Part shown: piece by piece, positions 47,623 to 56,585 of the stretch | How positions within the stretch are numbered: position 1 is the first letter of the stretch | Layout: each line of letters begins with the position of its first letter | Source of the DNA: Fibrobacter sp. | GTDB taxonomy: Bacteria; Fibrobacterota; Fibrobacteria; Fibrobacterales; Fibrobacteraceae | Assembly (NCBI GenBank): GCA_024398835.1 | Contig: JAKSIK010000008.1 | Location: 29,700-93,699 of the forward strand | DNA: 64,000 nucleotides | Direction: 5' to 3' | Made by a program: the position numbers and the translations under genes | The notes under the pieces: model-generated | Databases searched by the model: none | Seen by the model: the letters and a program-made list of their open reading frames with translations, nothing else | Told to the model about the DNA's origin: nothing

Positions 47623-49191
47623 ATGAAAAAGTTTTTCTTTCCACTTCTTCTCTGCCTGGCAACACTCCTCTACGCCGAAGACCCTCAAGGCATCTTCGTC
47701 AATGTGGAGCTCCTTTCAGGGACCAAGCAGAAGGCCCAATTCCTCGGCATCGAAAAAGACACTGTTCACCTCGGTGGTTACATCAACAACAAGTTTACGG
47801 TGGTACGTATCGCCAAGGGACAATTCAAAAGCATTGTGGACGAGAAGGGCAATGACCTCCTCCATCAAGCCGCAAAGGACACAATTTCTGTAGCCCATGA
47901 TTCCACAACTACCCCTGCCTCAACAGATTCCACCACCCAAAACGTTGCCACCGATTCGGCAACTGCAACCCCCAATAATTTTGTTGCATCCAAAATTTTC
48001 ATTCCGTTCTCTTCCAAAGATCTTGGAAACACGACTGAAAAAGAATCCTTTGTAAGCAACGTGAACATATTCACCTTCACCATTTTACAAAGTCTTTATT
48101 CAGGGATAAAAGTCTTTGACCCCAAGGTACTTGAATCCATTTGCAGCGACAATCTCTGCATTCAAAGGACTCTTCACGAAAGAGGAACGGATACCCTATT
48201 CGTAGGCAAGATTTCTCATTCTCCAAACACCGACTCCGTAAAAATTGAATTGTCCTCTATTGTTTACGAGGATAGTCTGCCTTTGCTATACAAAGCAGAG
48301 AAAACATTCAGCATTTCCCATTTTGCCGACGACGCCCTTTCAGCAAACAAGATGAAAGATCTTCTGGCAGAAGCCGTAGGAGCTGCTCCCGCAAAAGTAG
48401 AAAAGGATACAAAGAGTTACATCCATGTAGAAACTGACCCCGAAGGAGCCACACTCAGCATGGCATCGGAGTACGCCATTTGCAAAACTCCCTGTACCTT
48501 CGCCACTCAAGACACAGGGAAAATCAAGCTCTACGCCTATTGGAACGTGGACCAGCACCTTTGGGGTTCCGAAGCAAGCCTTAAGCCTATCCCTGGAGAC
48601 ACCACCAAAATATCCCTACACTTAAAGCGTGTTGATCCAGAGCTCCGCATTATCACCTCACCCGCAGGAGCAGAAATCTTCCCCGGAAACGAAAAAATTA
48701 CAGCGAAAAGCGAATCCATCGGCACGGCTCCAGGCGTTTTCCCCATTTGGGAACCTGGCATGGTCCATTTCAAACTCCGGAAACTGGGCTTTCAAGACAC
48801 GCTGGTGAGCCTATTTGTCCCACCCACATCGGAAACCACCATCAATGTAAACCTTGAGCTTTCCTCCGACCTGGAAGAAATCCAAATGCAGGAGCAATGG
48901 CAGAAGGAACGAAAAACTCATTTTATCGGGGAAATCCTGATGGGCTCCTCCATCGCGCCCATCGTCGTTGGGGCAATTTTTACATATCTCGCCTATCTGG
49001 ACTATGGAGACGCAGACGACATCAAGAGCGATTTATCCATCCCCGCCGCATCGGAAGGAACCCAATACCAGGCAAAATTGAAGGAAAACAAAGATTTGGT
49101 TGATAAAGGTGACACAAAGATGATTGTCGGAGGTTCCCTGATAGGCACCGGAATAGCCCTATTTGGCATGGGACTCTTCCTAACCTTTTGA
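47623..49191 (+). CDS. Two-PEGA exported protein with C-terminal membrane hairpin
   Basis: The 522-residue protein has a signal peptide (1-18) and a small beta domain (about 20-85, GTKQKAQFLGIEKDTVHLGG). A Thr/Ser-rich linker and a region resembling CsgG/TolB-like N-domains (about 125-255) follow. Two PEGA domains come next (VETDPEGATLSM near 270 and ITSPAGAEIFPG near 345). It ends with a membrane hairpin: helix about 436-461, a loop of 38 residues, then helix 500-522 at the very end. It lies 7 nt after the preceding gene. The combination suggests an envelope sensor or scaffold; no enzymatic motif is seen. Confidence 0.78.
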   Translation: MKKFFFPLLLCLATLLYAEDPQGIFVNVELLSGTKQKAQFLGIEKDTVHLGGYINNKFTVVRIAKGQFKSIVDEKGNDLLHQAAKDTISVAHDSTTTPASTDSTTQNVATDSATATPNNFVASKIFIPFSSKDLGNTTEKESFVSNVNIFTFTILQSLYSGIKVFDPKVLESICSDNLCIQRTLHERGTDTLFVGKISHSPNTDSVKIELSSIVYEDSLPLLYKAEKTFSISHFADDALSANKMKDLLAEAVGAAPAKVEKDTKSYIHVETDPEGATLSMASEYAICKTPCTFATQDTGKIKLYAYWNVDQHLWGSEASLKPIPGDTTKISLHLKRVDPELRIITSPAGAEIFPGNEKITAKSESIGTAPGVFPIWEPGMVHFKLRKLGFQDTLVSLFVPPTSETTINVNLELSSDLEEIQMQEQWQKERKTHFIGEILMGSSIAPIVVGAIFTYLAYLDYGDADDIKSDLSIPAASEGTQYQAKLKENKDLVDKGDTKMIVGGSLIGTGIALFGMGLFLTF

Positions 49192-49223
49192 CCAGCACCA
49201 CAATATAAACTAGATTTTGAGCA

Positions 49224-50771
49224 ATGCGTAAGGTATTGGTTTTATTCTTGCTTTTGGGCACCTTGGTGTGCGCTGCCGATTTTGAGCGGTCTAATTGGCA
49301 TACCCAGTTGTACCTCCAGGGCGAATTCGCTTTTTTGAATATTGAAGATAAGGACCCTCAATTACTGTCGAAGCCCATTGATCGGGAGGCCATAACCATC
49401 CCCGTTAATGTGGGTTACCTGTTCAGTCCCCTAATTACGCCCTTCTTTAAAGCCGACATCCCTTTCACCATCTGGCTAGGTGTTGAAGTCAACTCCATTC
49501 AGTTTGGAGAAATTGGGAACAGCCCGGATTACACATATCAGTTCAGCCAAGACTCTTTAAAAAAGGGTCCCGACAAGGGAGAAACGCTCTCATTCTTAAC
49601 CTACGCCCCATCTGCACTTGCCGGTTTTTCATTTAACATCGCCGGTGATTTAGATATTCGTGTATTGGGCGGATACGGGTTCCACTTCTTCAGCTTTTAC
49701 GATGAGGCTGACGGACAAACAAATCAACATACATCCATGGCCCCAACAGCATTCGTGTCAGGAGCTTTAGAATATCGCATTGCAGAAATCTTTCAAGATG
49801 TTGACCTGAAAGTCGGCGTAAATGTTCGCAGAGAATTCCTCCCTTATGAAGACCTGAAGGCGACGAGCAAAGCTCCCTCCTTTGAAGAGGACGTGAGGGT
49901 TCCCAACGCATATTCTGGGATAACCGTCGATAAGATTTCCTACAAGCTCCCCGTACGTATAGGTCTGGAACTGTCTTTGGACTTCGGCCGAGAAAGCCGC
50001 AGAGACCGCCGTATGCGTTACACCCTCCACGACCGCGACGGAGTCCTCCGTGAGAACAGCGAAGTGAAGGACACTCTGACAGATTGGGACTGCATGGCCA
50101 TTGAGCGTGACTACCGCTTCTTCCTAGATGAAGACGGCGAACTTCCCGATATGAGTGAAGCCTACACCCAGGCTCAGTTCTCTGACGTTTTGGAAAGTTT
50201 CCTCGCCTTCTGCCACCCTGCAGATTTGGCCACCAAGGAAAAACTTTACGCAACCCTGGATACCGGAAAGATTCAGTTGAAGGAATACCAGACGCAGCAG
50301 GAAGACTCCCGCTTTGAGCAGGTTATGGCGTCGAACGATCCGGAGATGCTCCAGATGTACTTGGAATACTATCCGGATTCTCCACACCGTGCTGAAGTGG
50401 AAGCAAAACTCAATGTTCTGGGCGAATACCACAAGTTCCGCGAAATTCAGGCCAAGAACACCTTCAAGGCCTACCTGACTTACCTAAACGACAATCCCAA
50501 TGGAGCCTTCCGCAAAGAAGCTGAAACGGGCATCTTTGAACTGGTGAAGGCCGGAAACCGCAAGAAGGATTATGAGATTTATCTGAAGCGCTTCCCCGAG
50601 GGAATGTACGTTCAAGAAGCCATGGCCGCACTCCAAAGCGCCGAGACGGAGGAACCGTCCATGATCGAAGTGCAGACTCAGCCGGAAGAACAGCAGGAAG
50701 AAGTTCAGCCCAAGAAGAAGGGTAAGAACAAGAAAGCTGCTAAATCCAAAAAGAAAGGCAAGAAGAAGTAA
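49224..50771 (+). CDS. Outer-membrane barrel-like protein with TPR-like and Lys-rich C-terminus
   Basis: The 515-residue protein has a signal peptide (1-18). Residues about 20-265 alternate hydrophobic/aromatic and polar residues as in a small outer-membrane barrel (for example WHTQLYLQGEFAFLNI and LPVRIGLELSLDFG). Residues about 290-465 are helical with BamD/TPR-like repeats: EMLQMYLEYYPDSPHRAEVE, FKAYLTYLNDNPNGAFRKEA, YEIYLKRFPEGMYVQEA. The tail ends in a lysine-rich block of about 20 residues. It probably belongs to the upstream operon (32-nt gap). It may be the outer-membrane component. Function is unknown. Confidence 0.75.
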   Translation: MRKVLVLFLLLGTLVCAADFERSNWHTQLYLQGEFAFLNIEDKDPQLLSKPIDREAITIPVNVGYLFSPLITPFFKADIPFTIWLGVEVNSIQFGEIGNSPDYTYQFSQDSLKKGPDKGETLSFLTYAPSALAGFSFNIAGDLDIRVLGGYGFHFFSFYDEADGQTNQHTSMAPTAFVSGALEYRIAEIFQDVDLKVGVNVRREFLPYEDLKATSKAPSFEEDVRVPNAYSGITVDKISYKLPVRIGLELSLDFGRESRRDRRMRYTLHDRDGVLRENSEVKDTLTDWDCMAIERDYRFFLDEDGELPDMSEAYTQAQFSDVLESFLAFCHPADLATKEKLYATLDTGKIQLKEYQTQQEDSRFEQVMASNDPEMLQMYLEYYPDSPHRAEVEAKLNVLGEYHKFREIQAKNTFKAYLTYLNDNPNGAFRKEAETGIFELVKAGNRKKDYEIYLKRFPEGMYVQEAMAALQSAETEEPSMIEVQTQPEEQQEEVQPKKKGKNKKAAKSKKKGKKK

Positions 50772-50777
50772 TCTCCT

Positions 50778-51590
50778 ATGAGGCACGCAATTCGCTTCTT
50801 CTTTCTTCTTCTGTTCTGTGCACAATTTGTTTTTGCAGATGTAAATACCGCCGAACCACTTATGGCGGATGGTCCTGCGTTGGCAGACTCTGCGAAGTCC
50901 GTTGGCATCTACGAACAGATTATCGATTGGTATAACGACAATCTGAACTATGGCACCGTCACCTTGTTGATGGCCATCGAGAGTTCTTTCATTCCCTTCC
51001 CTTCTGAACTGGTGGTGCCGCCTGCAGCGTACAAGGCAATGCAGCCAGAATCAGGATTGAGCATCTTTCTTCTGGTGGCATTCGCGAGCCTCGGCGCTCT
51101 CATTGGCGCTTTCTTCAACTACTATCTGGCAAAGTTCCTCGGTCGGCCCATTATATACAAATTCGCAGACAGCCGCCTAGGGCATTTCTTCTTGATTAAT
51201 GTGGAGAACGTTCAGAAGGCCGAAGATTACTTCCGGAAGCATGGAGCCATCTCCACATTTGTGGGGCGTCTCATCACCGTCATCCGGCAGCTGATTTCAA
51301 TTCCCGCGGGCCTTGCCAACATGAAGCTCACCACCTTCACGCTGTACACATTCCTCGGTGCCACCATCTGGAACTGCGTTCTTGCGGCTCTCGGTTATTT
51401 TGCCCACGGGCAAAAGGACATCATCGAGAAATACAATTCCGAGTTAGCGATTGCGCTCCTGGTTTTGGGAGCACTGTTCATCGGCTACATGATTTGGAAT
51501 GCGGTGAAACCCCAGAAAAAAAAGCAAGGTACAGCAGACTCTGCCACCCAAACGAAGTCTTCTGACGAGAAGTCTGCAGATCAGAAGTAG
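50778..51590 (+). CDS. DedA family membrane protein with N-terminal signal-like extension
   Basis: DedA proteins are inner-membrane polyprenyl-phosphate or lipid flippases. The 270-residue protein shows the family core: IESSFIPFPSELVVPPAAY, LGALIGAFFNYYLAKFLGRP, FRKHGAISTFVGRLITVIRQLISIPAG and a final GYMIW helix. Two extra features are seen: a cleavable-looking N-terminal signal (1-20) with a polar stretch before the core, and a charged C-terminal tail of about 30 residues. It lies 6 nt after the barrel/TPR gene, so it may be the last gene of that operon. The 3' end overlaps the convergent MORN gene by 10 nt. Confidence 0.9.
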   Translation: MRHAIRFFFLLLFCAQFVFADVNTAEPLMADGPALADSAKSVGIYEQIIDWYNDNLNYGTVTLLMAIESSFIPFPSELVVPPAAYKAMQPESGLSIFLLVAFASLGALIGAFFNYYLAKFLGRPIIYKFADSRLGHFFLINVENVQKAEDYFRKHGAISTFVGRLITVIRQLISIPAGLANMKLTTFTLYTFLGATIWNCVLAALGYFAHGQKDIIEKYNSELAIALLVLGALFIGYMIWNAVKPQKKKQGTADSATQTKSSDEKSADQK

Positions 51591-52249
51591 CAGTTCTTCA
51601 CACAGCGGTTAGAAACAAACTCCGCTTCAAAAACTTTCACACCCTTGTTATAACGACGATATGTTCCATGGCGAATGCCGTGTTCAAAAGTCATTTCTTC
51701 CTTGAGAGCACCAAGTTCATCATAACTCAAAGCCTTTCCATGGATTGAACCCTTCACATACGGAATTTTCCGTTTGATAGTGCCCCGTTCCGTCCATTCC
51801 TCACTTAGCCCCTCCAACACTCCATCCTTATAAATTTCCTTGGACTTTTTCATGCCGGATTCATAATAGACGATGCTAGGCCCTTCCTCGATACCGTCCA
51901 TATAGCCTGTGGTCTGCCACATCTTTCCATTTTCAAAAAATGTCCGCAGTACACCTTCCAGCTTACCCTCCCTATAGGGCGCTTCCACAGCCAGGTTTCC
52001 ATTGGGGTGGAACGAAAAGGATTTACCCTCACGAATATCCGTTCCCTTTTTCACGATATAGCAGCGGGCCAGCGTGCTATCGGCGAAATAGGACTTCACC
52101 TGCTCATATTCGCCAGAGGCAACAAGGGCAGAATCCGCAGCATCGGCAAGGCATGGGTCATTTGCGGGCACCGCAACAGGCAAGACATCCTCGGCAAAAG
52201 CCGCAGCAACCATTCCCAGAAATGCAACAATATAAACCGCTTTTTTCAC
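51581..52249 (-). CDS. Exported MORN_2-repeat protein
   Basis: The 222-residue protein has a signal peptide (1-19). It consists of about six MORN_2-type repeats of the form G-x-x-(Y/F)-x-x-N/E-G (for example SFHPNGNLAVEAPYREGKLEG, FFENGKMWQTTGYMDG, YYESGMKKSKEIYKDGVLEG). Such proteins are often labelled YwqK antitoxin-like, but no toxin partner is present and a periplasmic or surface role is more likely. The start is GTG at 52249; a minus-strand TACATT (52257-52262) ends 7 nt before it. It is divergent from the radical SAM gene. Confidence 0.88.
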   Translation of the reverse strand: MKKAVYIVAFLGMVAAAFAEDVLPVAVPANDPCLADAADSALVASGEYEQVKSYFADSTLARCYIVKKGTDIREGKSFSFHPNGNLAVEAPYREGKLEGVLRTFFENGKMWQTTGYMDGIEEGPSIVYYESGMKKSKEIYKDGVLEGLSEEWTERGTIKRKIPYVKGSIHGKALSYDELGALKEEMTFEHGIRHGTYRRYNKGVKVFEAEFVSNRCVKNCYF

Positions 52250-52299
52250 ATCCCCAAATGTAATTTATTACCCCATTTTTTTGTATCTTGTGGGGGCTC

Positions 52300-53817
52300 A
52301 TGCGTGTTACTTTCTTAAACCCGCCCTTCCACCCGATGTTCAGTCGGGAATCCCGCAGCCCCTGCGTGACAAAGTCCAGCACCCTGTACTGGCCCATGTT
52401 CTTAAGCTATGCGGCTGGTACTTGCGAAGCGGACGGGAATGAAATCCAGCTTATCGACAGCCCCGCTATGGAACTGGATTTGCCCGCAACAATTGCAGGA
52501 ATCAAGAAGTTTGCGCCGGAACTGGTGATTTGCAGTACCAGCACTCCCAGCATTTTGAATGATTTGAAAGTCGTGAAGGCGATTAAGGAACAAGTCGGCG
52601 CCGATGTTCCCGGCATAAAGATTGCCATCATGGGAACTCACGCTACCGCAGAACCTCTCGAGAGCATGGAGATGTGCCCCGAGCTAGATTTTGTGGTCAT
52701 TGGCGAAGCGGACTACACTTGCCGTAACCTGGTGCGCCACCTGCGCGGTGAAATCGCACGGCCCGCGGATATCGCCGGACTCGCCTACCGCACTGCTGAA
52801 GGCAAAGTGGACTTCCAGCCCGAAGGTCCGAAGATTGAGAACATCACAGAACTGCCCTGGGTCTCGAAAGTTTACCGCAAGTACCTTTACAGTTGCTACA
52901 AGAAGTATTTCTACGGGGCGAACCTGAACCCCCTCATCGTGATTCTCACGGGCCGCGGCTGCCCCAACCGCTGCAGCTACTGCGTGATACCCCAGACCTT
53001 GAACGGCCACAAGTTCCGCATGCGCGACCCGAAGGATGTGGTGGACGAGCTCCAGTACATTAAGGAAAATTTTGAGGACTTGGGCGAAGTCTTCTTTGAA
53101 GACGACACCTTCACCGCCAACCATCAGCACGTGCGGGACATTTGCAACCTGATTCTGGAACGCGGTCTCAAAATTACGTGGAGCTGCAACGCCCGCGCCG
53201 ATGTGCCTCTTGATTTGCTCCAGCTGATGAAAAAAGCTGGCGGTCGCGAAATGTGCGTCGGTTTCGAAAGCGCAAGCCCCGAAGTTCTGGAGAACATCCA
53301 TAAGGGCGTGAAGAATACGGACAAGGCCATCGAATTCACGAAGAACGCCCGCAAGGCTGGGCTCTTGGTGCATGGATGCTTTATGGTGGGTAACCCCGGC
53401 GATACGCCCGCGACCCTCCGCATGACTTTGGATTACGCCAAGAAGTTGAACCCCAATACAGCGCAGTTCTACCCCATCATGGCGTACCCCGGAACAGAAG
53501 CCTATAAAGAAGCATTGGAAAGCGGAGCTTTGAAGACGAAGGATTACAGCCAGTGGCTGGACAAGGACGGTTTCCACCGCACAACGATTCAGCGAGGCGT
53601 GCTCACCAGCCAGGCACTTGTGGACTTTTGCGACAAGGCCCGCCGGGAATTCTACCTGCGGCCAAACTACATCTTCCGCCAAGGAATTATGGCCATCAAA
53701 AACCCGAGGGAGCGTTACCGCGTGTTCCGCGGATTTAAAACGCTAGTGAAGCACTTGTTCAGGAAGCATGGCGAGCTGGCCCCTGTGGCACGCCAAGCCC
53801 CGACGATAAAGATGTAG
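52300..53817 (+). CDS. Cobalamin-binding radical SAM enzyme (HpnJ/P-methylase-like class)
   Basis: The 505-residue protein has an N-terminal B12-binding fold (about 1-150; FLNPP, PAMELD, IMGTHATAEPLESM). The radical SAM barrel follows, with the [4Fe-4S] motif GCPNRCSYC (Cys 221, 225, 228) and GFESASPEVLENI. A C-terminal extension contains basic segments. Members methylate or rearrange carbon centres in lipids, hopanoids and natural products; the substrate cannot be inferred. The start ATG at 52300 lies after TGGGGGCTC. It is transcribed alone. A strong hairpin overlaps the stop codon and a bidirectional terminator lies before argD. Confidence 0.9.
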   Translation: MRVTFLNPPFHPMFSRESRSPCVTKSSTLYWPMFLSYAAGTCEADGNEIQLIDSPAMELDLPATIAGIKKFAPELVICSTSTPSILNDLKVVKAIKEQVGADVPGIKIAIMGTHATAEPLESMEMCPELDFVVIGEADYTCRNLVRHLRGEIARPADIAGLAYRTAEGKVDFQPEGPKIENITELPWVSKVYRKYLYSCYKKYFYGANLNPLIVILTGRGCPNRCSYCVIPQTLNGHKFRMRDPKDVVDELQYIKENFEDLGEVFFEDDTFTANHQHVRDICNLILERGLKITWSCNARADVPLDLLQLMKKAGGREMCVGFESASPEVLENIHKGVKNTDKAIEFTKNARKAGLLVHGCFMVGNPGDTPATLRMTLDYAKKLNPNTAQFYPIMAYPGTEAYKEALESGALKTKDYSQWLDKDGFHRTTIQRGVLTSQALVDFCDKARREFYLRPNYIFRQGIMAIKNPRERYRVFRGFKTLVKHLFRKHGELAPVARQAPTIKM

Positions 53818-53842
53818 TGGAAAACCATCTGGTTTTTCCACT
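53816..53842 (+). terminator. Hairpin overlapping the radical SAM stop codon
   Basis: AGTGGAAAACCA (53816-53827) pairs with TGGTTTTTCCACT (53830-53842), one base bulged. There is no T tract after it, so it may be an mRNA 3'-end stabiliser rather than a classic terminator. A palindrome AAAGGGGAACCCCTTT also lies at 53937-53952. Confidence 0.6.
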
Positions 53843-53965
53843 AAAGTGGACCATGCGCTCAGGGCAATAAATTACCCGAGCTTTTTGGCCTCTAGACTCC
53901 TTTCCTAACTGACTGCGAGAACTTCCATCAAGACGTAAAGGGGAACCCCTTTTGAGTTCATACGA

Positions 53966-54000
53966 AAACGGCCCGCTAAAGCAAGCCGTCTAATTTTTTT
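53966..54000. terminator. Bidirectional terminator between radical SAM gene and argD
   Basis: ACGGC (53968-53972) pairs with GCCGT (53985-53989), with an inner GC/GC pair. On plus it is followed by CTAATTTTTTT. On minus the same stem is followed by TTTTCGTA, so it can also serve argD. Confidence 0.75.
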
Positions 54001-54016
54001 GCAGTGTCGGGAGCGA

Positions 54017-55204
54017 CTAAATTGCTGTCAAAGCCTTCTCAAGCTTTGCGAGAGCATCATCGCATTCCGCGGCACTTACCGTCAAAGGCGGAAGCATCCG
54101 AAGCACGTTGCCCTTGGCGCTTAGCACCATGAGCTTCTCCGCCCGGGCAGCAGCGATGATGTTGTTCACCGGAACTTTTTCATCTACGGCAACACCGAGA
54201 ATAAGGCCCTCGCCCCGGACTTCCTTGAGGAAGCTGAACTTTGCCATTAACGCGGAGAGACCTGCCTTAAGTTGAGCAGACCGAGCTTCCACATTAGCGA
54301 GGAAGCCGTCGGCAGTCACCTGATTTACAACAGCAAGGCCGGCAGCGCAGGCGATGGGGTTACCGCCAAAAGTCGTTCCGTGATCGCCTGCCTTCAACTG
54401 GGCGGCAATGGCTTCACGCATGAGCACGACGCCCAGTGGAAGACCGCCGCCTATGCCCTTGGCCATGGTGACCAAGTCCGGATTCAGGCCATACTTTTCA
54501 AACCCGAGGAAGGTGCCTAGGCGGCCGGTGCCGGCCTGGACCTCATCCACAATCACGAGGCATCCGCATTCCTTCTGCAAGCTGTTGATGGTAGCGACCA
54601 TCTCGGCAGAAAGCGTCATGACGCCACCCTCCGCCGCCAAGCTTTCCAGCATGATGGCGCAGGTGTCCTTATTCACTTCCGCCTTCAAGGCAGCCGCATC
54701 ATTCCAACCCACGTGGACAAAGTCGCCCGGCATGTTGCCGAAGCCTTCCCGAAGAGCGGGCTGACCCGTTGCAGAAAGTGCAGCGTACGTCCGGCCATGG
54801 AAGCTGTTCACGAAGGTGACAATCTTCTGCCGATTCACTTCACCCTTCCGGTTGAAGAACTTACGGGCCATCTTGATGGCGCCCTCGTTAGCTTCCGTGC
54901 CGGAATTGCAGAAGAACACCTTGTCGAACTTCGTCACTTCCCGAAGTTTTTTGGCAAGCTCAATCTGCGGATAGTTCGGATAGAGGTTGCTGATGTGGTT
55001 GAAGTGGTTTAACTGCTCCACGATGGCAGCCTTGATGCCTGCGTTCTGGTGCCCGAGGGCATTCACCGCAATGCCAGCCACAAAGTCAAGATACTTGTCG
55101 CCCTTCACGTCGAAGAGGTAAGAGCCTTCGCCCTTCACGAATTCCACATCGGCCTTGCCATAGAGTGGCGCAATGTTTTCCTTATCCTGTTCAATAAAAC
55201 TCAT
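54017..55204 (-). CDS. argD: Acetylornithine aminotransferase
   Basis: ArgD transaminates N-acetylglutamate semialdehyde to N-acetylornithine in arginine synthesis, using pyridoxal phosphate. The 395-residue protein shows FCNSGTEANEGAIKMARKFF, FVNSFHGRTYAALSATGQP, VIVDEVQAGTGRLGTFLGFE and the Schiff-base lysine in VTMAKGIGGGLPLG. The start at 55204 follows AGGGAA. argB lies upstream on the same strand, separated by a repeat-filled gap of about 130 nt. Confidence 0.95.
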   Translation of the reverse strand: MSFIEQDKENIAPLYGKADVEFVKGEGSYLFDVKGDKYLDFVAGIAVNALGHQNAGIKAAIVEQLNHFNHISNLYPNYPQIELAKKLREVTKFDKVFFCNSGTEANEGAIKMARKFFNRKGEVNRQKIVTFVNSFHGRTYAALSATGQPALREGFGNMPGDFVHVGWNDAAALKAEVNKDTCAIMLESLAAEGGVMTLSAEMVATINSLQKECGCLVIVDEVQAGTGRLGTFLGFEKYGLNPDLVTMAKGIGGGLPLGVVLMREAIAAQLKAGDHGTTFGGNPIACAAGLAVVNQVTADGFLANVEARSAQLKAGLSALMAKFSFLKEVRGEGLILGVAVDEKVPVNNIIAAARAEKLMVLSAKGNVLRMLPPLTVSAAECDDALAKLEKALTAI

Positions 55205-55217
55205 TTTTTATTCCCTA

Positions 55218-55320
55218 GATTGCTTCGCCCCAAGGGGCTCGCAATGACGTTTTTGGTTTAATCTCTCGCAATGACGTTTTTGGTTTAATCGCTCGCAATG
55301 ACGTTTTTGGTTAAAAGTCC
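55218..55320. repeat. Reverse copy of the dispersed repeat plus a 27-nt tandem repeat (3 units)
   Basis: The argD-argB gap carries GATTGCTTC...CTCGCAATGACG (55218-55249), the reverse complement of the repeat at 42161-42190. Its right half is then repeated in tandem: GCAATGACGTTTTTGGTT begins at 55241, 55268 and 55295, an exact 27-nt period, followed by TTAATC or a variant. The units are contiguous without spacers, so it is not a CRISPR array. Confidence 0.85.
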
Positions 55321-55335
55321 GTGCGACGGCCACCA

Positions 55336-56124
55336 CTACCCGAGAATCGTCCCATAGTTCAATTCTCCGTTAATCTGTTTTACAAAATGTTCTGCGTCCT
55401 TCCAACCCACAATGTGGATGGACTTGAGGCCACGAGAAATGCTCTTGAAGCTCTCGCGCACCTTGGGAATCATGCCTCCACTGATGACACCAGAAGCGAT
55501 GAGGGCCTCTGCGGCATCTTCCGTAAGTTCCGGAATCACCGTCTTCGAATCATCCATCACGCCCGGGACATCGCTCACCAGCACAAACTGGTCGGCGCCA
55601 AGAGCCACCGCAAGTTCGCTCGCTACAGTGTCCGCGTTCACGTTCCAGCTGGCAGCGCCATCTTCGCCAGGTCCATAAGAAATAGGGCTAACCACAGGCA
55701 CCCAGCCCGCGGCAAAGAGGTCTTCCACAACCTTCGGGTTCACCTTCGCCACCTCGCCCACCAGGCCAAGATCCACCTTGCCCTGCTTTTTGACCACTTC
55801 CACCAGCTTTCCGTCCACGCCGGAAAGGCCGATGGCATTCACCCCGTTGTCCAGGAGCAGGCGCACCAGCTTCTTGTTCACATGGCCCGAAAGCGTCATC
55901 TCCACCATCTTCATGATGGAGGGCGTCGTGACGCGAAGGCCGTCGATAAAGGTTGGTTGTTCTCGGAGGAGCGCGATGTTCTCGTTGATGTCCTTGCCAC
56001 CACCGTGCACCACGGCGACCTCGCAGCCCATAGCGGGGAGCTTGCTGACTGCCGCCACAAAATCGGCCAACTTGGCTTCGTCGATAGCCAAACTGCCACC
56101 AATTTTCACAACCACTTTTTTCAT
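55336..56124 (-). CDS. argB: Acetylglutamate kinase
   Basis: ArgB phosphorylates N-acetylglutamate, the second step of arginine synthesis. The 262-residue protein has KIGGSLAIDE at the N-terminus, VVHGGGKDINENIALL, GLSGVDGKLVE, ASWNVNADTVASELAVALGA, LVSDVPGVMDD and GVISGGMIPKVRE, all family hallmarks. The start at 56124 (MKKVVVKIGGS) is chosen over an upstream start at 56184 that would add 20 unconserved residues; AGAGGACC lies 5' of it. It is upstream of argD on the same strand. Confidence 0.95.
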   Translation of the reverse strand: MKKVVVKIGGSLAIDEAKLADFVAAVSKLPAMGCEVAVVHGGGKDINENIALLREQPTFIDGLRVTTPSIMKMVEMTLSGHVNKKLVRLLLDNGVNAIGLSGVDGKLVEVVKKQGKVDLGLVGEVAKVNPKVVEDLFAAGWVPVVSPISYGPGEDGAASWNVNADTVASELAVALGADQFVLVSDVPGVMDDSKTVIPELTEDAAEALIASGVISGGMIPKVRESFKSISRGLKSIHIVGWKDAEHFVKQINGELNYGTILG

Positions 56125-56258
56125 CGTTTTTATGGTCCTCTCTTGTTTTTGGCGACAAAAATAGAAAATCCTTCCTCTTTGCAAGCCATTTTGTTATATT
56201 AAGGCAAGGATTATGCCCCCAGGGCAGATATTTCACTAAACCTAAACGAGGTATTTTT

Positions 56259-56456
56259 ATGGCTATTTCTAAAGTTTGGTTGGACGAATCCAACGACGAA
56301 TGCGTTTCCTGCGGTGCTTGCGAAGCCACCTGCGACGCTGTGTTCAGCGTTCCCGAAAAGATGCAGGTGAAGGAAGGCGTGGATTTTTCTGCTTTCGAAA
56401 GCGAAATCAAGGACGCTGCTGATTCCTGCCCCGCCGGCGTGATCAAGTACGAGTAA
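56259..56456 (+). CDS. Small [4Fe-4S] ferredoxin
   Basis: The 65-residue protein is a monocluster ferredoxin. Cys15, Cys18, Cys21 and the distal Cys57-Pro58 should bind one [4Fe-4S] cluster; Cys25 is extra. The order matches Thermotoga-type ferredoxins, in which the second cysteine-rich site is degenerate. It is an electron carrier in the cytoplasm; the redox partner is unknown. GAGGT precedes the ATG, and a strong terminator follows about 20 nt after the stop, so the gene is transcribed alone. Confidence 0.95.
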   Translation: MAISKVWLDESNDECVSCGACEATCDAVFSVPEKMQVKEGVDFSAFESEIKDAADSCPAGVIKYE

Positions 56457-56477
56457 TCCTCGCGCGAATCCGTTTTG

Positions 56478-56509
56478 AGAAGCCTCCCTCGGGGGGCTTT
56501 TCTTTTTTT
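56478..56509 (+). terminator. Rho-independent terminator after the ferredoxin gene
   Basis: The stem AGAAGCC-CCC pairs with GGG-GGCTTTTCT around a short loop and is followed by a T run to 56509. Confidence 0.88.
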
Positions 56510-56543
56510 CTAGTTCGCGCCAAAATTTACCGCACAGCCCCAG

Positions 56544-56572
56544 TTGACGGCTCGGCCTCAAAAAAATATATT
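56544..56572 (+). promoter_or_regulatory. Promoter of tRNA-Ala
   Basis: TTGACG (56544-56549) and TATATT (56567-56572) are separated by exactly 17 nt and lie 13 nt before the mature tRNA 5' end. It is the clearest promoter in the window and provides a reference -10 of TATATT. Confidence 0.85.
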
Positions 56573-56585
56573 TGGGCTACCTTTT

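Noticed and set aside
51581..52249. Toxin-antitoxin antitoxin (YwqK label)
   Set aside because: The protein has a signal peptide and MORN_2 repeats and no toxin gene beside it; the label is not supported here.
55241..55320. CRISPR array
   Set aside because: Three contiguous 27-nt units without unique spacers and no cas genes; it is a simple tandem repeat.
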